From positions 186,001 through 250,000 of the forward strand of contig NZ_BMUI01000006.1 in the NCBI RefSeq assembly GCF_014650115.1: a DNA stretch of 64,000 nucleotides. The letters are read 5' to 3'. The position numbers and the translations under genes were made by a program. The DNA comes from Streptomyces olivaceoviridis (GTDB taxonomy: Bacteria > Actinomycetota > Actinomycetes > Streptomycetales > Streptomycetaceae). Under the pieces are notes generated by a model that was given only the letters and a program-made list of their open reading frames with translations, was not told the origin of the DNA and did no database searches. Positions 8,609 to 18,259 of this stretch are shown here, piece after piece. Within the stretch, counting starts at the first letter, position 1, and the number at the start of each line of letters is the position of its first letter.

Positions 8609-10756
8609 TCAGGCGAGGCCGGCCTCCCGCATCTGGCGCAGCTCCTTCTTCATCTCGGAGACCTCGTCGCGCAGCCGGGCCGCGATCTCGAACTGCAGCT
8701 CCGCGGCGGCGGCACGCATGCGCTCGGTCATCTCCTCGATCTGCTCCGCCAGTTCGGCCGCGGGACGGTCCGTGGGCACCGCCTTGTCCTTGGCCGTCCT
8801 GGCGGCCTTTCCGGCCTTCGCGCCCTTGGCCGCCTTGTCGCCGAGCGACGGGACGGGGGCCTTCGCTCCCTTGCCGTCCTTCGTCTTGCGGTACCCGGAG
8901 CCGAGGAGCTGTTCCGTGTCGACCTCCTCGCGGGCGATCTGGGCGACGATGTCGTTGATCTTCTTGCGCAGGGGCTGCGGGTCGATGCCGTTCGCCTTGT
9001 TGTAGGCGACCTGCTTCTCCCGGCGGCGGTTGGTCTCCTCGATGGCCTTCTCCATCGCCGGGGTGATCTTGTCGGCGTACATGTGGACCTGACCGGAGAC
9101 GTTGCGCGCCGCGCGGCCGATCGTCTGGATCAGCGAGGTGCCCGAGCGGAGGAAGCCCTCCTTGTCGGCGTCCAGGATCGCCACCAGGGACACCTCGGGC
9201 AGGTCGAGGCCCTCACGGAGCAGGTTGATGCCGACCAGGACGTCGTACTCACCGGAGCGCAGTTCGCGCAGCAGCTCGACGCGGCGCAGGGTGTCGACGT
9301 CACTGTGCAGGTAACGCACCTGGATGCCGAGTTCCAGGAAGTAGTCGGTGAGGTCCTCGGCCATCTTCTTGGTCAGCGTGGTGACGAGGACCCGCTCGTC
9401 CTTCTCGGTGCGCTTGCGGATCTCGTGCACCAGGTCGTCGATCTGGCCCTCGGTGGGCTTGACCACGACCTCCGGGTCGATCAGGCCGGTCGGGCGGATG
9501 ATCTGCTCCACGAAGCCGTCCGAGCGCGACAGCTCGTAGGGGCCCGGGGTGGCCGACAGGTAGACGGTCTGCCCGATGCGCTCCTGGAACTCCTCCCACT
9601 TCAGCGGCCGGTTGTCGAGGGCGGAGGGCAGGCGGAAGCCGTGGTCCACGAGGGTGCGCTTGCGGGAGGCGTCGCCCTCGTACATCGCGCCGATCTGCGG
9701 GACGGTGACGTGCGACTCGTCGATGACGAGCAGGAAGTCGTCCGGGAAGTAGTCCAGCAGCGTGTTGGGCGGGGAGCCCGGCGAGCGGCCGTCGAAGTGC
9801 ATCGAGTAGTTCTCCACGCCGGAGCAGGTGCCGATCTGGCGGAGCATCTCGATGTCGTAGGTGGTGCGCATCCGCAGGCGCTGGGCCTCCAGGAGCTTGC
9901 CCTGCTTCTCCAGCTCGGCCAGGCGCTCCCCCAGCTCCTTCTCGATGTCGTTGACGGCCCGCTCCATGCGCTCGGGGCCGGCGACGTAGTGGGAGGCGGG
10001 GAAGATGTAGAGCTGCTGGTCGTCGCTGATGATCTCGCCGGTGAGCGGGTGCAGCGTGGACAGTGCCTCGATCTCGTCGCCGAACATCTCGATGCGGACG
10101 GCCAGCTCCTCGTAGACCGGGAAGATCTCGATGGTGTCTCCGCGGACCCGGAAGGTGCCGCGGGTGAAGGCCATGTCGTTGCGCGTGTACTGGATGTCGA
10201 CGAAGCGGCGCAGCAGCTCGTCCCGGTCGATCTCGTCGCCGACCCTGAGGGGGACCATGCGGTCCACGTACTCCTGCGGAGTACCGAGGCCGTAGATGCA
10301 GGACACCGAGGCGACCACGACGACGTCGCGGCGGGTGAGCAGCGAGTTGGTGGCCGAGTGGCGCAGGCGCTCGACCTCCTCGTTGATCGAGGAGTCCTTC
10401 TCGATGTAGGTGTCCGACTGCGGGACGTACGCCTCGGGCTGGTAGTAGTCGTAGTACGAGACGAAGTACTCGACGGCGTTGTTCGGCAGCAGCTCGCGGA
10501 ACTCGTTGGCCAGCTGGGCGGCCAGCGTCTTGTTCGGCGCCATCACGAGCGTGGGGCGCTGGAGCTTCTCGATCATCCACGCGGTGGTGGCGGACTTGCC
10601 GGTGCCGGTCGCGCCCAGGAGGACGACGTCCTTCTCGCCGGTCTCGATGCGCTTGGCCAGCTCGGCGATGGCCGCCGGCTGGTCGCCGCTGGGCTGGTAG
10701 GGGCTGACGACCTCGAAGGGCGCCACCGTGCGTTCGATGTGGGAAACGGGCCGCAT
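8609..10756 (-). CDS. uvrB: Excinuclease ABC subunit B
   Basis: A 715-aa UvrB, the damage-verifying helicase-like subunit of nucleotide excision repair. It has Walker A GATGTGKS, the beta-hairpin region [24 protein letters not shown]-like box DESH, motif [13 protein letters not shown], and motifs V/VI with REGLDLPEV and [11 protein letters not shown]-terminal UVR domain ([24 protein letters not shown]) would bind UvrC. A lysine- and alanine-rich linker of about 50 residues precedes it. [16 protein letters not shown] is the likely N-terminus; an in-frame GTG at 10786 is an alternative. Confidence 0.98.
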   Translation of the reverse strand: MRPVSHIERTVAPFEVVSPYQPSGDQPAAIAELAKRIETGEKDVVLLGATGTGKSATTAWMIEKLQRPTLVMAPNKTLAAQLANEFRELLPNNAVEYFVSYYDYYQPEAYVPQSDTYIEKDSSINEEVERLRHSATNSLLTRRDVVVVASVSCIYGLGTPQEYVDRMVPLRVGDEIDRDELLRRFVDIQYTRNDMAFTRGTFRVRGDTIEIFPVYEELAVRIEMFGDEIEALSTLHPLTGEIISDDQQLYIFPASHYVAGPERMERAVNDIEKELGERLAELEKQGKLLEAQRLRMRTTYDIEMLRQIGTCSGVENYSMHFDGRSPGSPPNTLLDYFPDDFLLVIDESHVTVPQIGAMYEGDASRKRTLVDHGFRLPSALDNRPLKWEEFQERIGQTVYLSATPGPYELSRSDGFVEQIIRPTGLIDPEVVVKPTEGQIDDLVHEIRKRTEKDERVLVTTLTKKMAEDLTDYFLELGIQVRYLHSDVDTLRRVELLRELRSGEYDVLVGINLLREGLDLPEVSLVAILDADKEGFLRSGTSLIQTIGRAARNVSGQVHMYADKITPAMEKAIEETNRRREKQVAYNKANGIDPQPLRKKINDIVAQIAREEVDTEQLLGSGYRKTKDGKGAKAPVPSLGDKAAKGAKAGKAARTAKDKAVPTDRPAAELAEQIEEMTERMRAAAAELQFEIAARLRDEVSEMKKELRQMREAGLA

Positions 10757-10796
10757 GACATCAACCGTACGACCCCGCACTGACAACCAGTTCCGA

Positions 10797-11675
10797 TCAG
10801 CGGTTCTGCGGGGTGCGGGAGGCGTGGTGCTCGGTTCGGCGCGCGGGCCGGCGCCCGTCGTGATCGGTGGGGCGGCGTTCGGTGTGGGAGGCGACGGCGG
10901 TGGCCGGGACGCCCGGTTTCTGCTCGACGGGCCGCCAGTCGGGGCGGCCCACGACCATCAGTGGGTCGAAGACCACGACGGCGCCCGCGAGGAGTAGGAA
11001 GGCGAGCGGGCCGATCAGCATGGGCGCCAGCAGGGATGCGGCGGGCACACCCCCGGCGGCGTGGGAGGGGCCGTCGAGGTGGACGCTCAGGGCGGCCATG
11101 CCGGTGTAGTGCATGCCGCTGACCGCGAGCCCCATGACGAGGCTCGCGCCGACGCTCCACAGGAAGCCCCGCACCTGTCCGGCGGCCCACAGGGCGGTGG
11201 TGGCGGCCACGACCGCTATGACGACGGAGGCGGCGACGGTGAGCGTGTTGTAGGTGAACCGTCCGTGGAAGCGGACGCCCGCCATACCGAGGTAGTGCAT
11301 CGAGGCGACGCCCAGACCGGTGATCGTGCCGCCGGTGAACAGGGGGATGCCGGTGGCGCCCTGGTAGCCGACGATGAAGATCCCGACACCGACCATGACG
11401 ATGGCGAGGCCGAGGCTCGCATAGGTGATCGGCTTGTCGTAGTGGAGCGGTGCCTCCTTGATGCTGAAGCCCATCATGGCGACGAAGTGCATGGTCCAGA
11501 TGCCGGAGCCGATCGCCGCCGAGCCGAGGGCCAGCCAGGCGGGCCGTCGTGCGTGCGTGACCAGCAGGGATCGTGTGGTGCAGCGCAGGCCGAGGGCGCC
11601 ACCGAGGCACGCCATCAGGTAGGCCACCAATGGGGTGACGGCCCCGTAGCTGAATCCGTCGACCGTGCCTTGCAT
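10797..11675 (-). CDS. MHYT-domain integral membrane sensor protein
   Basis: A 292-aa membrane protein with about seven helices and three MHYT-type motifs: [18 protein letters not shown] and [10 protein letters not shown]. These Met/His residues are thought to bind a metal (copper) and to sense O2, CO or NO. In many bacteria the domain is fused to GGDEF/EAL; here it is free, ending in a hydrophilic Arg/His-rich tail of about 60 residues with no output domain. The start [11 protein letters not shown] places the first helix at the N-terminus; GGGAAGGG lies upstream. Confidence 0.88.
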   Translation of the reverse strand: MQGTVDGFSYGAVTPLVAYLMACLGGALGLRCTTRSLLVTHARRPAWLALGSAAIGSGIWTMHFVAMMGFSIKEAPLHYDKPITYASLGLAIVMVGVGIFIVGYQGATGIPLFTGGTITGLGVASMHYLGMAGVRFHGRFTYNTLTVAASVVIAVVAATTALWAAGQVRGFLWSVGASLVMGLAVSGMHYTGMAALSVHLDGPSHAAGGVPAASLLAPMLIGPLAFLLLAGAVVVFDPLMVVGRPDWRPVEQKPGVPATAVASHTERRPTDHDGRRPARRTEHHASRTPQNR

Positions 11676-11953
11676 CCGCGGCTGCCCTTCCCGCCTTCTT
11701 CTGTCCCGGAAAAACCCGAATACGTCCCGTCCCAGGACCGCACGGGCGGTCAGGGGTGTCGCAGAGAGTATGACCCCCACCGGAAGGGTCGAACGATTTT
11801 CCGGCAAAGAAACACGGCCTTGCCGCAGTTGTGCGGCACCGGTGTGCGGACTTGGACAACTCCAGTCAATGTGTGGCCGCCGTGCGCCGAGTGGCGTTGA
11901 CTCGATGCTGTCAGTCTGTTGCTGTCCGTATCCGCTCGATGCGAGGAGTACGC

Positions 11954-12826
11954 ATGCACGCGCGCGTAGTCGCCGCCCCGGTCGCCGCGGCCCTGGGGAC
12001 GGTGATCGCCCTGCTGAGCCCCACGTCCGATGCCCGGGCGGGCGAGCACGGCATGCCCATGGTGATCGCCCACCGGGGCGCCTCCACCTACGCACCCGAG
12101 AACACGCTGGCTGCCGTCGACAAGGCCGCCGAACTGGGCTTCTCCTGGGTCGAGAACGACGTCCAGCGCACCAAGGACGGCGAGCTGGTCGTCCTGCACG
12201 ACGACACCTTGCAGCGCACCACCGACGTCGAGGAGGTCTTCCCCGATCGGGCGCCGTGGAAGGTTCGGGACTTCACCGCTGCCGAGATCGCCCGACTGGA
12301 CGCGGGCAGCTGGTTCTCCCCCGCGTACGCGGGCGCGCGTGTGCCGACACTGAAGGAGTACATGCGCCGGATCGAACACAATCACGAGAAACTCCTCCTT
12401 GAGATCAAGAATCCGGAGCTGTATCCGGGCATCGAGCAGCAGACGCTGAAGCTCCTCGACAACGAGGGCTGGCTGGACGGCGGGCACCTGGGGCGGCTGA
12501 TCGTGCAGAGCTTCAGCGCCGACAGCGTGCGGACCGTGCACGAACTGAAGCCGGCGGTCATCACCGGCTACCTCGGTACGCCCACCGTGGCGGAGCTGCA
12601 CCGGTTCACGCGCTTCACCGACCTGATCAATCCCTCGTACGGGTCCCTCTCCCCGGAGTACGTCGCCTCCGTGCACGCCTTGGACGGACCGCACGGCCGG
12701 TCGCTGGAACTCTTCGCCTGGACGGTGGACGACGCGGCCACCGCCCGCGAAGTCGCCGGTTACGGGGTCGACGGGATCATCAGCAACAAGCCGGACGTGG
12801 TGCGGGCGGCGCTGGGTTCGGACTGA
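11954..12826 (+). CDS. Secreted glycerophosphodiester phosphodiesterase
   Basis: A 290-aa GDPD enzyme that hydrolyses glycerophosphodiesters to glycerol-3-phosphate and an alcohol. The N-terminus (MHARVVAAPVAAALGTVIALL, then DARA) is a signal peptide, so it acts outside the membrane. Catalytic motifs: HRGASTYAPENT, the acidic pair in WVENDVQRTKDGELVVLHDD, LLEIKNPELYPG and the late WTVDDAATAREV. GAGGAG five bases upstream fixes the ATG at 11954; the upstream ATG at 11939 has no such site. It is divergent from the MHYT gene. Confidence 0.93.
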   Translation: MHARVVAAPVAAALGTVIALLSPTSDARAGEHGMPMVIAHRGASTYAPENTLAAVDKAAELGFSWVENDVQRTKDGELVVLHDDTLQRTTDVEEVFPDRAPWKVRDFTAAEIARLDAGSWFSPAYAGARVPTLKEYMRRIEHNHEKLLLEIKNPELYPGIEQQTLKLLDNEGWLDGGHLGRLIVQSFSADSVRTVHELKPAVITGYLGTPTVAELHRFTRFTDLINPSYGSLSPEYVASVHALDGPHGRSLELFAWTVDDAATAREVAGYGVDGIISNKPDVVRAALGSD

Positions 12827-12867
12827 GCCGGGCGGGCGTTGTCAGTGGTGCGTCGTACGGTAGGCGC

Positions 12868-13422
12868 ATGGACAGCCATGGGCAGGATGAGCAACGGGTC
12901 GTGTGGGCCGTCGTCGCGACGGACATCGGCCCGCTGATGCTGGCGGCGACCCGCGACGGCCTGGTCAACGTCGTCTTCCACGCCTCGGACGCGGTGCGCG
13001 ACCGGGCGCTGGAGCGGCTGGCCGCACGGCTGGGTTCCGAGCCCGTGGAAGATCCGGACTCGCCGCTGCTGGCCGAGGCGATACGCCAGCTGCGGGCGTA
13101 CTTCGCGGGGCGGCGGCACGACTTCGACCTGCCGCTGGACTGGTCGCTGATCTCCGGTTTCAACCGGCAGGTCCTGCGTGAACTGGCCTCCGGTGTGCCG
13201 TACGGCACCGTGGTGGGGTACGGCGATCTGGCGGGCCGGGTCGGCCAGCCCGGCGGGGCGCAGGCGGTCGGCGCGGCGATGGGCGCCAATCCGCTGCCGG
13301 TGGTCGTGCCCTGCCACCGGGTGGTGGAGAGCGGTGGCGGCATCGGCGGTTTCGGGGGCGGGCTGGAGACCAAGCGGAAGCTGCTCGCCCTGGAGGGTGT
13401 GCTGCCGGAGCCGCTGTTCTGA
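12868..13422 (+). CDS. ogt: Methylated-DNA--[protein]-cysteine S-methyltransferase
   Basis: A 184-aa suicide repair protein that takes alkyl groups from O6-alkylguanine. The active site VVPCHRVVESGGGIGGFGGG contains the acceptor Cys; the helix-turn-helix region is VPYGTVVGYGDLAGRVGQPG, and Asn in GANPLPV is conserved. The N-terminal part (TDIGPLMLAATRDGLVNVVF) is the usual RNase-H-like domain. There is no AdaA-type regulatory domain, so ogt fits better than ada. It follows the GDPD gene by 41 bases. Confidence 0.94.
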   Translation: MDSHGQDEQRVVWAVVATDIGPLMLAATRDGLVNVVFHASDAVRDRALERLAARLGSEPVEDPDSPLLAEAIRQLRAYFAGRRHDFDLPLDWSLISGFNRQVLRELASGVPYGTVVGYGDLAGRVGQPGGAQAVGAAMGANPLPVVVPCHRVVESGGGIGGFGGGLETKRKLLALEGVLPEPLF

Positions 13423-13438
13423 CCGGTCCGGGGTGCGG

Positions 13439-13870
13439 CTAGTCGTCGTAGTGCCGGGCCTCGAAGATGTTGCCGTCCGGGTCGCGGAAGTAGAAGCTGC
13501 GCGTGGCATTGCCGCGGGCCCCGGACAGGCCGTGGTCGATTCCCGACACGGGGACGCCGTGTTCCTCCAGGCGGGCGCGCAGGGCGTCGAAGGCCTCAGC
13601 CGGCAGCGACAGGCAGACATGGTTGACGGGGTGGCCCGCACTGTCGGCGGAACCGGGCAGCATCCTCATCTGATCGGCGAAGCTGTGCGGGGCGAGGTCG
13701 AGGATGGTGTCCTCGTTGACGCGTACGGAGGGGAAGGCCACCTCGCCCTCCGCGAACTCGGCGACCCTGACCGGCGCCAGGCCGACGGCCGTCTCGTAGA
13801 AGGCTGCCGCGGCGACCGGGTCGGCCACCCACAGGACGACGTGGTCGAGGCGCGTGGTGTTGTTCCTCAT
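13439..13870 (-). CDS. VOC (glyoxalase/bleomycin resistance) superfamily protein
   Basis: A 143-aa protein with the two beta-alpha-beta-beta-beta modules of the VOC fold. The first begins RLDHVVLWVADPVAAAAFYE, and the second ends RSFYFRDPDGNIFEARHYDD with a metal-ligand-like Glu. A His is present in GHPVNHVCLSLP. Such proteins bind metals and carry out varied reactions or bind antibiotics; the substrate cannot be predicted. The start at MRNNTTRLDH is preferred to 13894 because it begins just before the first strand. It is convergent with ogt. Confidence 0.85.
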   Translation of the reverse strand: MRNNTTRLDHVVLWVADPVAAAAFYETAVGLAPVRVAEFAEGEVAFPSVRVNEDTILDLAPHSFADQMRMLPGSADSAGHPVNHVCLSLPAEAFDALRARLEEHGVPVSGIDHGLSGARGNATRSFYFRDPDGNIFEARHYDD

Positions 13871-13969
13871 GGGCACCAGGCTGGTGGCCTCCACGACGGG
13901 TCACAAGCGTTTATCCGGGGCCGGCGCCCGCCAGAGACTAGGAAGGACCGACGGACGGGAGGCGGGCAC

Positions 13970-14878
13970 GTGGTGCTGGTGGTGTCGGAAGAAGTCCGGG
14001 AGGCGATCGACGCGCGGCGGCCGGTGGTGGCTCTGGAGTCCACGATCATCGCGCACGGCCTGCCTCGTCCGCGCAACATGCAGGTGGCGCTGGAGCTGGA
14101 GGAAGCGGTGCGGCGGGAGGGTGCCGTGCCGGCGACCATCGCCCTGCTCGACGGGCGGCCCCGGGTCGGCCTGGACAAGGACCAGCTGGAGCGGGTCGCG
14201 AACGAGGACGGCATCCGCAAGCTGGGCCATCGTGACCTGCCGCTCGCCGTGGCGGCGGGGGCGAGCGGGGCGACCACCGTGTCGGCGACGGCGCAGCTGG
14301 CCTCCCTCGCGGGGGTACGGGTGTTCGCCACCGGTGGGCTGGGCGGGGTGCACCGGGAGTGGACCGTGACCCAGGACGAGTCGGCCGACCTGGGGCTGCT
14401 GGCGCGGACCAGGATCACGGTGGTGTGCGCGGGCGTGAAGTCGATCCTGGACGTACCGGCGACACTGCAACGGCTGGAGACGCTGGGCGTGGCCGTCGCC
14501 GGGTACGGCACGGACCGGTTCCCCGGCTTCTATCTGTCGGACTCGGGGCATCCGGTCGACTGGACGCTGGACACCCCGGAGCAAGTCGCCGCCGTCATGC
14601 GCGCCCAGGACGCGCTGGACGCGCCGGAGTCGGCGCTGATCGTCGCCCAACCCGTCCCGGAGGCGGAACAGCTCGATCCCGAGTTGCACGCGCGTGTGCT
14701 CGCCGACGCGCTGCGCGCCTGCGCGGAGCAGGGTGTCACCGGGCAGGCGGTGACCCCGTTCCTGCTTGACTACCTGGTCCGGCACACGGAGGGTGCCTCG
14801 CTGAGCGCCAACCTGGCGGCGGTGCGCGGCAACGTCCGGCTCGCGGCGCGGATCGCCACGGCGTGGGCCAGGGAGTGA
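13970..14878 (+). CDS. psuG: Pseudouridine-5'-phosphate glycosidase
   Basis: A 302-aa enzyme of the PsuG family, which splits pseudouridine 5'-phosphate to uracil and ribose 5-phosphate (Mn2+-dependent). Family blocks are clear: VVALESTIIAHGLPRPRNM near the N-terminus with the catalytic Glu, the Lys region RKLGHRDLPLAVA, GATTVSATAQLASLAGV, FATGGLGGVHR, VVCAGVKSILDVPATLQ, and GYGTDRFPGFY. The GTG at 13970 is chosen because GGGAGG lies seven bases upstream. The end overlaps or abuts the PfkB kinase gene, so the pair is probably translationally coupled. Confidence 0.95.
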   Translation: MVLVVSEEVREAIDARRPVVALESTIIAHGLPRPRNMQVALELEEAVRREGAVPATIALLDGRPRVGLDKDQLERVANEDGIRKLGHRDLPLAVAAGASGATTVSATAQLASLAGVRVFATGGLGGVHREWTVTQDESADLGLLARTRITVVCAGVKSILDVPATLQRLETLGVAVAGYGTDRFPGFYLSDSGHPVDWTLDTPEQVAAVMRAQDALDAPESALIVAQPVPEAEQLDPELHARVLADALRACAEQGVTGQAVTPFLLDYLVRHTEGASLSANLAAVRGNVRLAARIATAWARE

Positions 14879-15798
14879 CCGCGGGCCGCAGCGGCGCGCT
14901 GTTGGTCGTCGGCGACGTGGTCACGGACGTCGTCGCCCGGCATCGGGGGCCGCTCGCGGCCGGCACCGACACGGCCGCCGTGATCCGGAGGCTGCCGGGC
15001 GGCGCGGGCGCCAATGTGGCCTGCTGGGCCGCCCACACGGGCTGCGCGGACGTACGGCTGCTGGGGCGGGTGGGCGCCGACACCGCCGCGTGGCACGAGC
15101 GCGAGCTGGTCGCGGCCGGGGTGCGGCCCCGGCTCGTGGTGGACCGGGAGGCGGCGACCGGGACCGTGATCTGCCTCGTCGACACGGGTGCGGCGGCCGA
15201 GCGGACGTTCCTGACGGACAGCGGGGCATCCCTGCGGCTCGGCCCCGCAGACTGGTCGGACGCGCTGCTCGACGGGGTGGCCCGGTTGCATCTGTCGGGC
15301 TATCTGCTGTTCACGGAGTCGAGCCGGGCGCTCGCGGAAATCGCGCTCGCGGCGGCACGCGCGCGGGGTGTGCCGGTCAGCCTGGACCCTGCCTCGGCCG
15401 GCTTCCTGGTCGAGCTGGGGGTGGACCGCTTCCTGGCGTTCGCGGAGGCGCTGGACGTGCTGCTGCCCAGCCGGGACGAGGCATGTCTGCTGACGGGGCT
15501 GCCGGATCCGGCCGACGCGGCGGCGAAGCTGAGCCGTCTCGTGCCGCTGGTGGTGGCCAAGGCGGGTGCGGACGGGGCGCTCGTGGCCCGTTCCGGCGCC
15601 GCGCCGGCCCGGGTTCCGGCCGTGCCGGCGGAGCCCCGGGACACCACGGGCGCGGGTGACGCCTTCACCGGCGCGTTCCTGGCCGCCCTGCTCGCGGGCG
15701 TGGCCCCGGAGGAAGCGGCGGCACGGGCTTGCCGGACGGGTGCGGAGGCGGTAGGACGGGTGGGCGGCAGACCACCGCTTCCGGGTGACGGGGGTTAG
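14863..15798 (+). CDS. PfkB family sugar kinase, probable pseudouridine kinase
   Basis: A 311-aa ribokinase-fold protein. It shows the first PfkB signature (GGAGANVACWAAHTG), a substrate lid strand region, the late anion-hole motif DTTGAGDAFTGAFLAALL with catalytic Asp, and a VVAKAGADGALV nucleotide-binding strand. Because it is joined to psuG it very probably makes pseudouridine 5'-phosphate for that enzyme (PsuK role). Two starts are possible: GTG 14863, or GTG 14875, which gives a four-base GTGA overlap with the psuG stop. Neither has a clear ribosome binding site. Confidence 0.85.
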   Translation: MGQGVTAGRSGALLVVGDVVTDVVARHRGPLAAGTDTAAVIRRLPGGAGANVACWAAHTGCADVRLLGRVGADTAAWHERELVAAGVRPRLVVDREAATGTVICLVDTGAAAERTFLTDSGASLRLGPADWSDALLDGVARLHLSGYLLFTESSRALAEIALAAARARGVPVSLDPASAGFLVELGVDRFLAFAEALDVLLPSRDEACLLTGLPDPADAAAKLSRLVPLVVAKAGADGALVARSGAAPARVPAVPAEPRDTTGAGDAFTGAFLAALLAGVAPEEAAARACRTGAEAVGRVGGRPPLPGDGG

Positions 15799-15821
15799 GC
15801 GGACGGGGACATGCCGGCCGC

Positions 15822-15938
15822 GTCCGCCAGGTGTCGTGCGGCTTGCGAACGGTGAGCCGCGTCCGCCAGGTGTCGTGCGGCTTGCGAACGGTGGGTCGCC
15901 TCCGCCAGGTGTCGTGGGGCTTGCGAACGGTGGCCGGT
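15822..15938. repeat. 39-bp tandem repeat, 3 copies
   Basis: Three direct repeats of 39 bases start at 15822, 15861 and 15900, differing at only a few positions. Core words are GTCCGCCAGGTGTCGTG and GGCTTGCGAACGGTG. The unit is 13 codons long, so both strands can be read through it, but no convincing gene includes it. Two further diverged ~37-bp repeats (GTGGAGCCRCCGGAC...ACGGTCCGG) lie at 15991-16055. It fills the 286-base gap between psuK-like and methyltransferase genes. Confidence 0.9.
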
Positions 15939-16084
15939 CACGCCCTTTGCCAGACGTCGGGACGCTGCCGGCGGCGACTCCGGCAGGCGCGTGGAGCCAC
16001 CGGACACGGACACGGTCCGGTAGGCCCGTGGAGCCGCCGGACGCTGAGACGGTCCGGCCGCCCCGAGTGCCCCGCTGCCGCCGG

Positions 16085-16879
16085 CTACCCCTTGCGTCCC
16101 CACGCCGAGATCATCGGCGCGGTGGTCAGGTCCATCGTGCCGGTCTCCACGTTGGCCAGGTGCTGGTCGATCTCCGCGTCGGTGGCCAGGCCGGCGGCGA
16201 CGAGCCGGGCACGGATCTGACGGACCGTCGCGGTCTCCAGGGCGGTGCAGGCGGGCGAGGCCACGGGGAAGTAGGCGTCGGCCTCCACGTCGTGCACTCC
16301 GGCCTCGCGGAGCAGGCGCGGGAGTTTGCGGCCGTAGGACAGGTCGGCACCGCGATCGGCGAGCAGCTCGCGGAACCCTTGGCGCAGCCGGTTGGCGAGC
16401 CGCTGCTCGGGGCCGTACTCGTCGGGGCAGGTCAGGGGCTGGAGGGCGGGGTCGGCGTCCTCGATCAGCAGGCGTCCGCCGGGCCGCAGGGATTTGATCA
16501 TGTTCCGCAGCGCCCGTTCCCGGTCGGGTACGTGCACGAGGACGAGCCGGGCGTGGACCAGGTCGAAGCCCTCCCCCGGCGGCTCTTCGGCGCCCACGTC
16601 GTGGACGCGGATCTCCACCGGCGGGCGGGCCGCGGCGGTGAGCCGGGAGGTGTCGATGTCGGTGGCGACGACCTGACCGGTCGGCCCCACCTTCTCGGCG
16701 AGCCAGGACACCACGGAGGGGCCGCCGGCCCCCACTTCCCAGCAGCGCCAGCCGGGGCCGATGCCGAGTCCTTCGAGGTGCCGGAAGGTCGTGGGATCGA
16801 AGAGGGCGGTGAAGGCGTCGAAGCGTTCGCCCGCCTCGTTCTGCCGGTTGTCCAGGAGGTATCCGTCGGAGCGCGCCAT
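16085..16879 (-). CDS. Class I SAM-dependent methyltransferase
   Basis: A 264-aa methyltransferase. SAM-binding motif I is CWEVGAGGPSVVSWLA, motif II is VVATDIDTSRL, then HDVGAEEPPGEGFDLVHARLVLVHVPDR, and motif III is LRPGGRLLIEDADP. The C-terminal third (about 100 residues) would shape the substrate site. MARSDGYLLDNRQNEAGERF is the usual start for this actinobacterial family; an in-frame start at 17011 would add 44 unlikely residues. The methyl acceptor is unknown. Confidence 0.88.
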   Translation of the reverse strand: MARSDGYLLDNRQNEAGERFDAFTALFDPTTFRHLEGLGIGPGWRCWEVGAGGPSVVSWLAEKVGPTGQVVATDIDTSRLTAAARPPVEIRVHDVGAEEPPGEGFDLVHARLVLVHVPDRERALRNMIKSLRPGGRLLIEDADPALQPLTCPDEYGPEQRLANRLRQGFRELLADRGADLSYGRKLPRLLREAGVHDVEADAYFPVASPACTALETATVRQIRARLVAAGLATDAEIDQHLANVETGTMDLTTAPMISAWGRKG

Positions 16880-16925
16880 GCTCCGATCATCCCAGTCAGC
16901 CGGCCCGTCCGGCTCGGTCGCCCTC

Positions 16926-16934
16926 TTGTCCACA
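16926..16934 (+). promoter_or_regulatory. Single DnaA-box-like sequence
   Basis: TTGTCCACA, identical to the Streptomyces DnaA-box consensus, lies in the gap between the divergent methyltransferase and corA genes. Only one copy was seen here, so it is not an origin. It could be chance or a titration/regulatory site. Confidence 0.3.
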
Positions 16935-17055
16935 GGCGGGAACAAAGCGGAACTCCCTGTTCCCACAGGCTTGCCCGGACTTCGCCGAGGACTGGCAGAC
17001 TTGCCGGGCAAGGCGCGAAAGCGTCAGGCGAGGAGATCCACACGAGGAGATCCAG

Positions 17056-18183
17056 ATGTCCATGGCAGGGAATCTGCGGAAGGTCACGGGGCTGGGCAGG
17101 GTCGGCGGCCTGCGCAAGGTGGCGCGGTTGGCCCGGCGCCGGCCGCGCGTGGACCTGAGCCATCCCGCCAGGTCGCCGCTGGGCTCGTCGGTGGTGAAGT
17201 GCGTGACGTATCAGGACGGCGTGCGCGTGCCCGGGTGCGCCGACCTGGTGGACGCCGTACGGCTGGTGCGCAAGACCGGCGAGGGCTTCGTCTGGCTCGG
17301 GTTGCACGAGCCGACGGACCGTGAGTTCACCGGCATCGCCGAGCTGTTCGACCTGCATCCGCTGGCGGTGGAGGACGCGGTCGAGGCACACCAGCGGCCG
17401 AAGCTGGAGCGCTACGGGGACACGCTCTTCGCTGTGTTCAAGACCGTCTGTTACGTCGAGCACGAGCAGCTGACGGCGACCAGCGAGGTGGTGGACACCG
17501 GCGAGATCATGGTGTTCGTCGGCGAGGACTTCGTGATCACGGTGCGGCACGGCCGGCACGGCTCGTTGGGGCCGTTGCGCGAGGAGTTGGAGGCGGACCC
17601 GCACCAGCTGGCCAAGGGGCCGGCGGCGGTGCTGCACGCGATCGCCGACCATGTGGTCGACGACTATCTCAGCGTCACGGACGCGGTGCAGGCCGACATC
17701 GACCAGGTCGAGACGGACGTGTTCTCGGAGAACGGCGCGCGTCTGGACGCGGGCCGCATCTACCAGATGAAGCGTGAACTGCTGGAGCTGAAGCGGGCGG
17801 TGGTGCCTTTGGGCCGCCCGGTGGAGGAGCTGGCGACCCGGCCGATACGGGTCGTCGCGCCGGAGATACAGACCTACTTCCGGGATGTCCTCGACCACTT
17901 GATCCGGGCCAAGGAACAGATCGCCGCGTTCGACGAGCTGCTCAACTCCATCCTCCAGGCGCATCTCGCGCAGGTGACGGTGGCGCAGAACGAGGACATG
18001 CGGAAGATCACGGCCTGGGCTGCGGTGGTCGCCGTGCCGACGATGGTGTGCGGGGTGTACGGCATGAACTTCGAGCACATGCCGGAGCTGCACTGGCGGT
18101 TCGGCTACCCCCTGATCATGGCCGTGACGGCGGGGGCGTGTCTGGCGGTGTACCGGGGCTTCCGGCGCAACGGCTGGCTCTGA
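17056..18183 (+). CDS. corA: CorA family magnesium/cobalt transporter
   Basis: A 375-aa CorA-type divalent cation channel. It has a large N-terminal cytoplasmic domain (alpha/beta then long helices, ending in ...LAQVTVAQNEDMRKITAWAA) followed by two C-terminal transmembrane helices. The selectivity motif GMN is present in VYGMNFEHMPEL between them, with the acidic loop after it. Length is slightly greater than usual because of about 40 basic N-terminal residues (MSMAGNLRKVTGLGRVGGLR). The ATG follows GAGGAG. A single DnaA-box-like site lies upstream. Confidence 0.95.
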   Translation: MSMAGNLRKVTGLGRVGGLRKVARLARRRPRVDLSHPARSPLGSSVVKCVTYQDGVRVPGCADLVDAVRLVRKTGEGFVWLGLHEPTDREFTGIAELFDLHPLAVEDAVEAHQRPKLERYGDTLFAVFKTVCYVEHEQLTATSEVVDTGEIMVFVGEDFVITVRHGRHGSLGPLREELEADPHQLAKGPAAVLHAIADHVVDDYLSVTDAVQADIDQVETDVFSENGARLDAGRIYQMKRELLELKRAVVPLGRPVEELATRPIRVVAPEIQTYFRDVLDHLIRAKEQIAAFDELLNSILQAHLAQVTVAQNEDMRKITAWAAVVAVPTMVCGVYGMNFEHMPELHWRFGYPLIMAVTAGACLAVYRGFRRNGWL

Positions 18184-18210
18184 ACGGCGGGGTCGCGGGG
18201 ACGGGGGGCG

Positions 18211-18253
18211 CAGGGCCGGGCTGCGAGACCGGGCTGCGAGACCGGGCTGCGAG
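18211..18253. repeat. 13-bp tandem repeat, 3 copies
   Basis: GGGCTGCGAGACC is repeated three times in a row (the last copy ends GAGGT) just after corA. It lies at the downstream edge of the oxidase pseudogene. The role is unknown. Confidence 0.7.
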
Positions 18254-18259
18254 GTGCCG

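Noticed and set aside
8417..10783. A 788-residue open frame on the plus strand opposite uvrB.
   Set aside because: It mirrors uvrB codon for codon, has a biased composition (runs of Asp, Leu, Val, Gly) and no known domain; such long antisense frames are normal in very GC-rich DNA.
13178..13969. An N-terminal extension of psuG by 264 residues.
   Set aside because: It overlaps ogt and the VOC gene; the GTG at 13970 has GGGAGG and matches the family N-terminus.
15795..16103. A 102-residue minus-strand frame through the 39-bp repeats (HRSQAARHLADAA units).
   Set aside because: No ribosome binding site, no relatives recognised, and the repeats explain the open frame.
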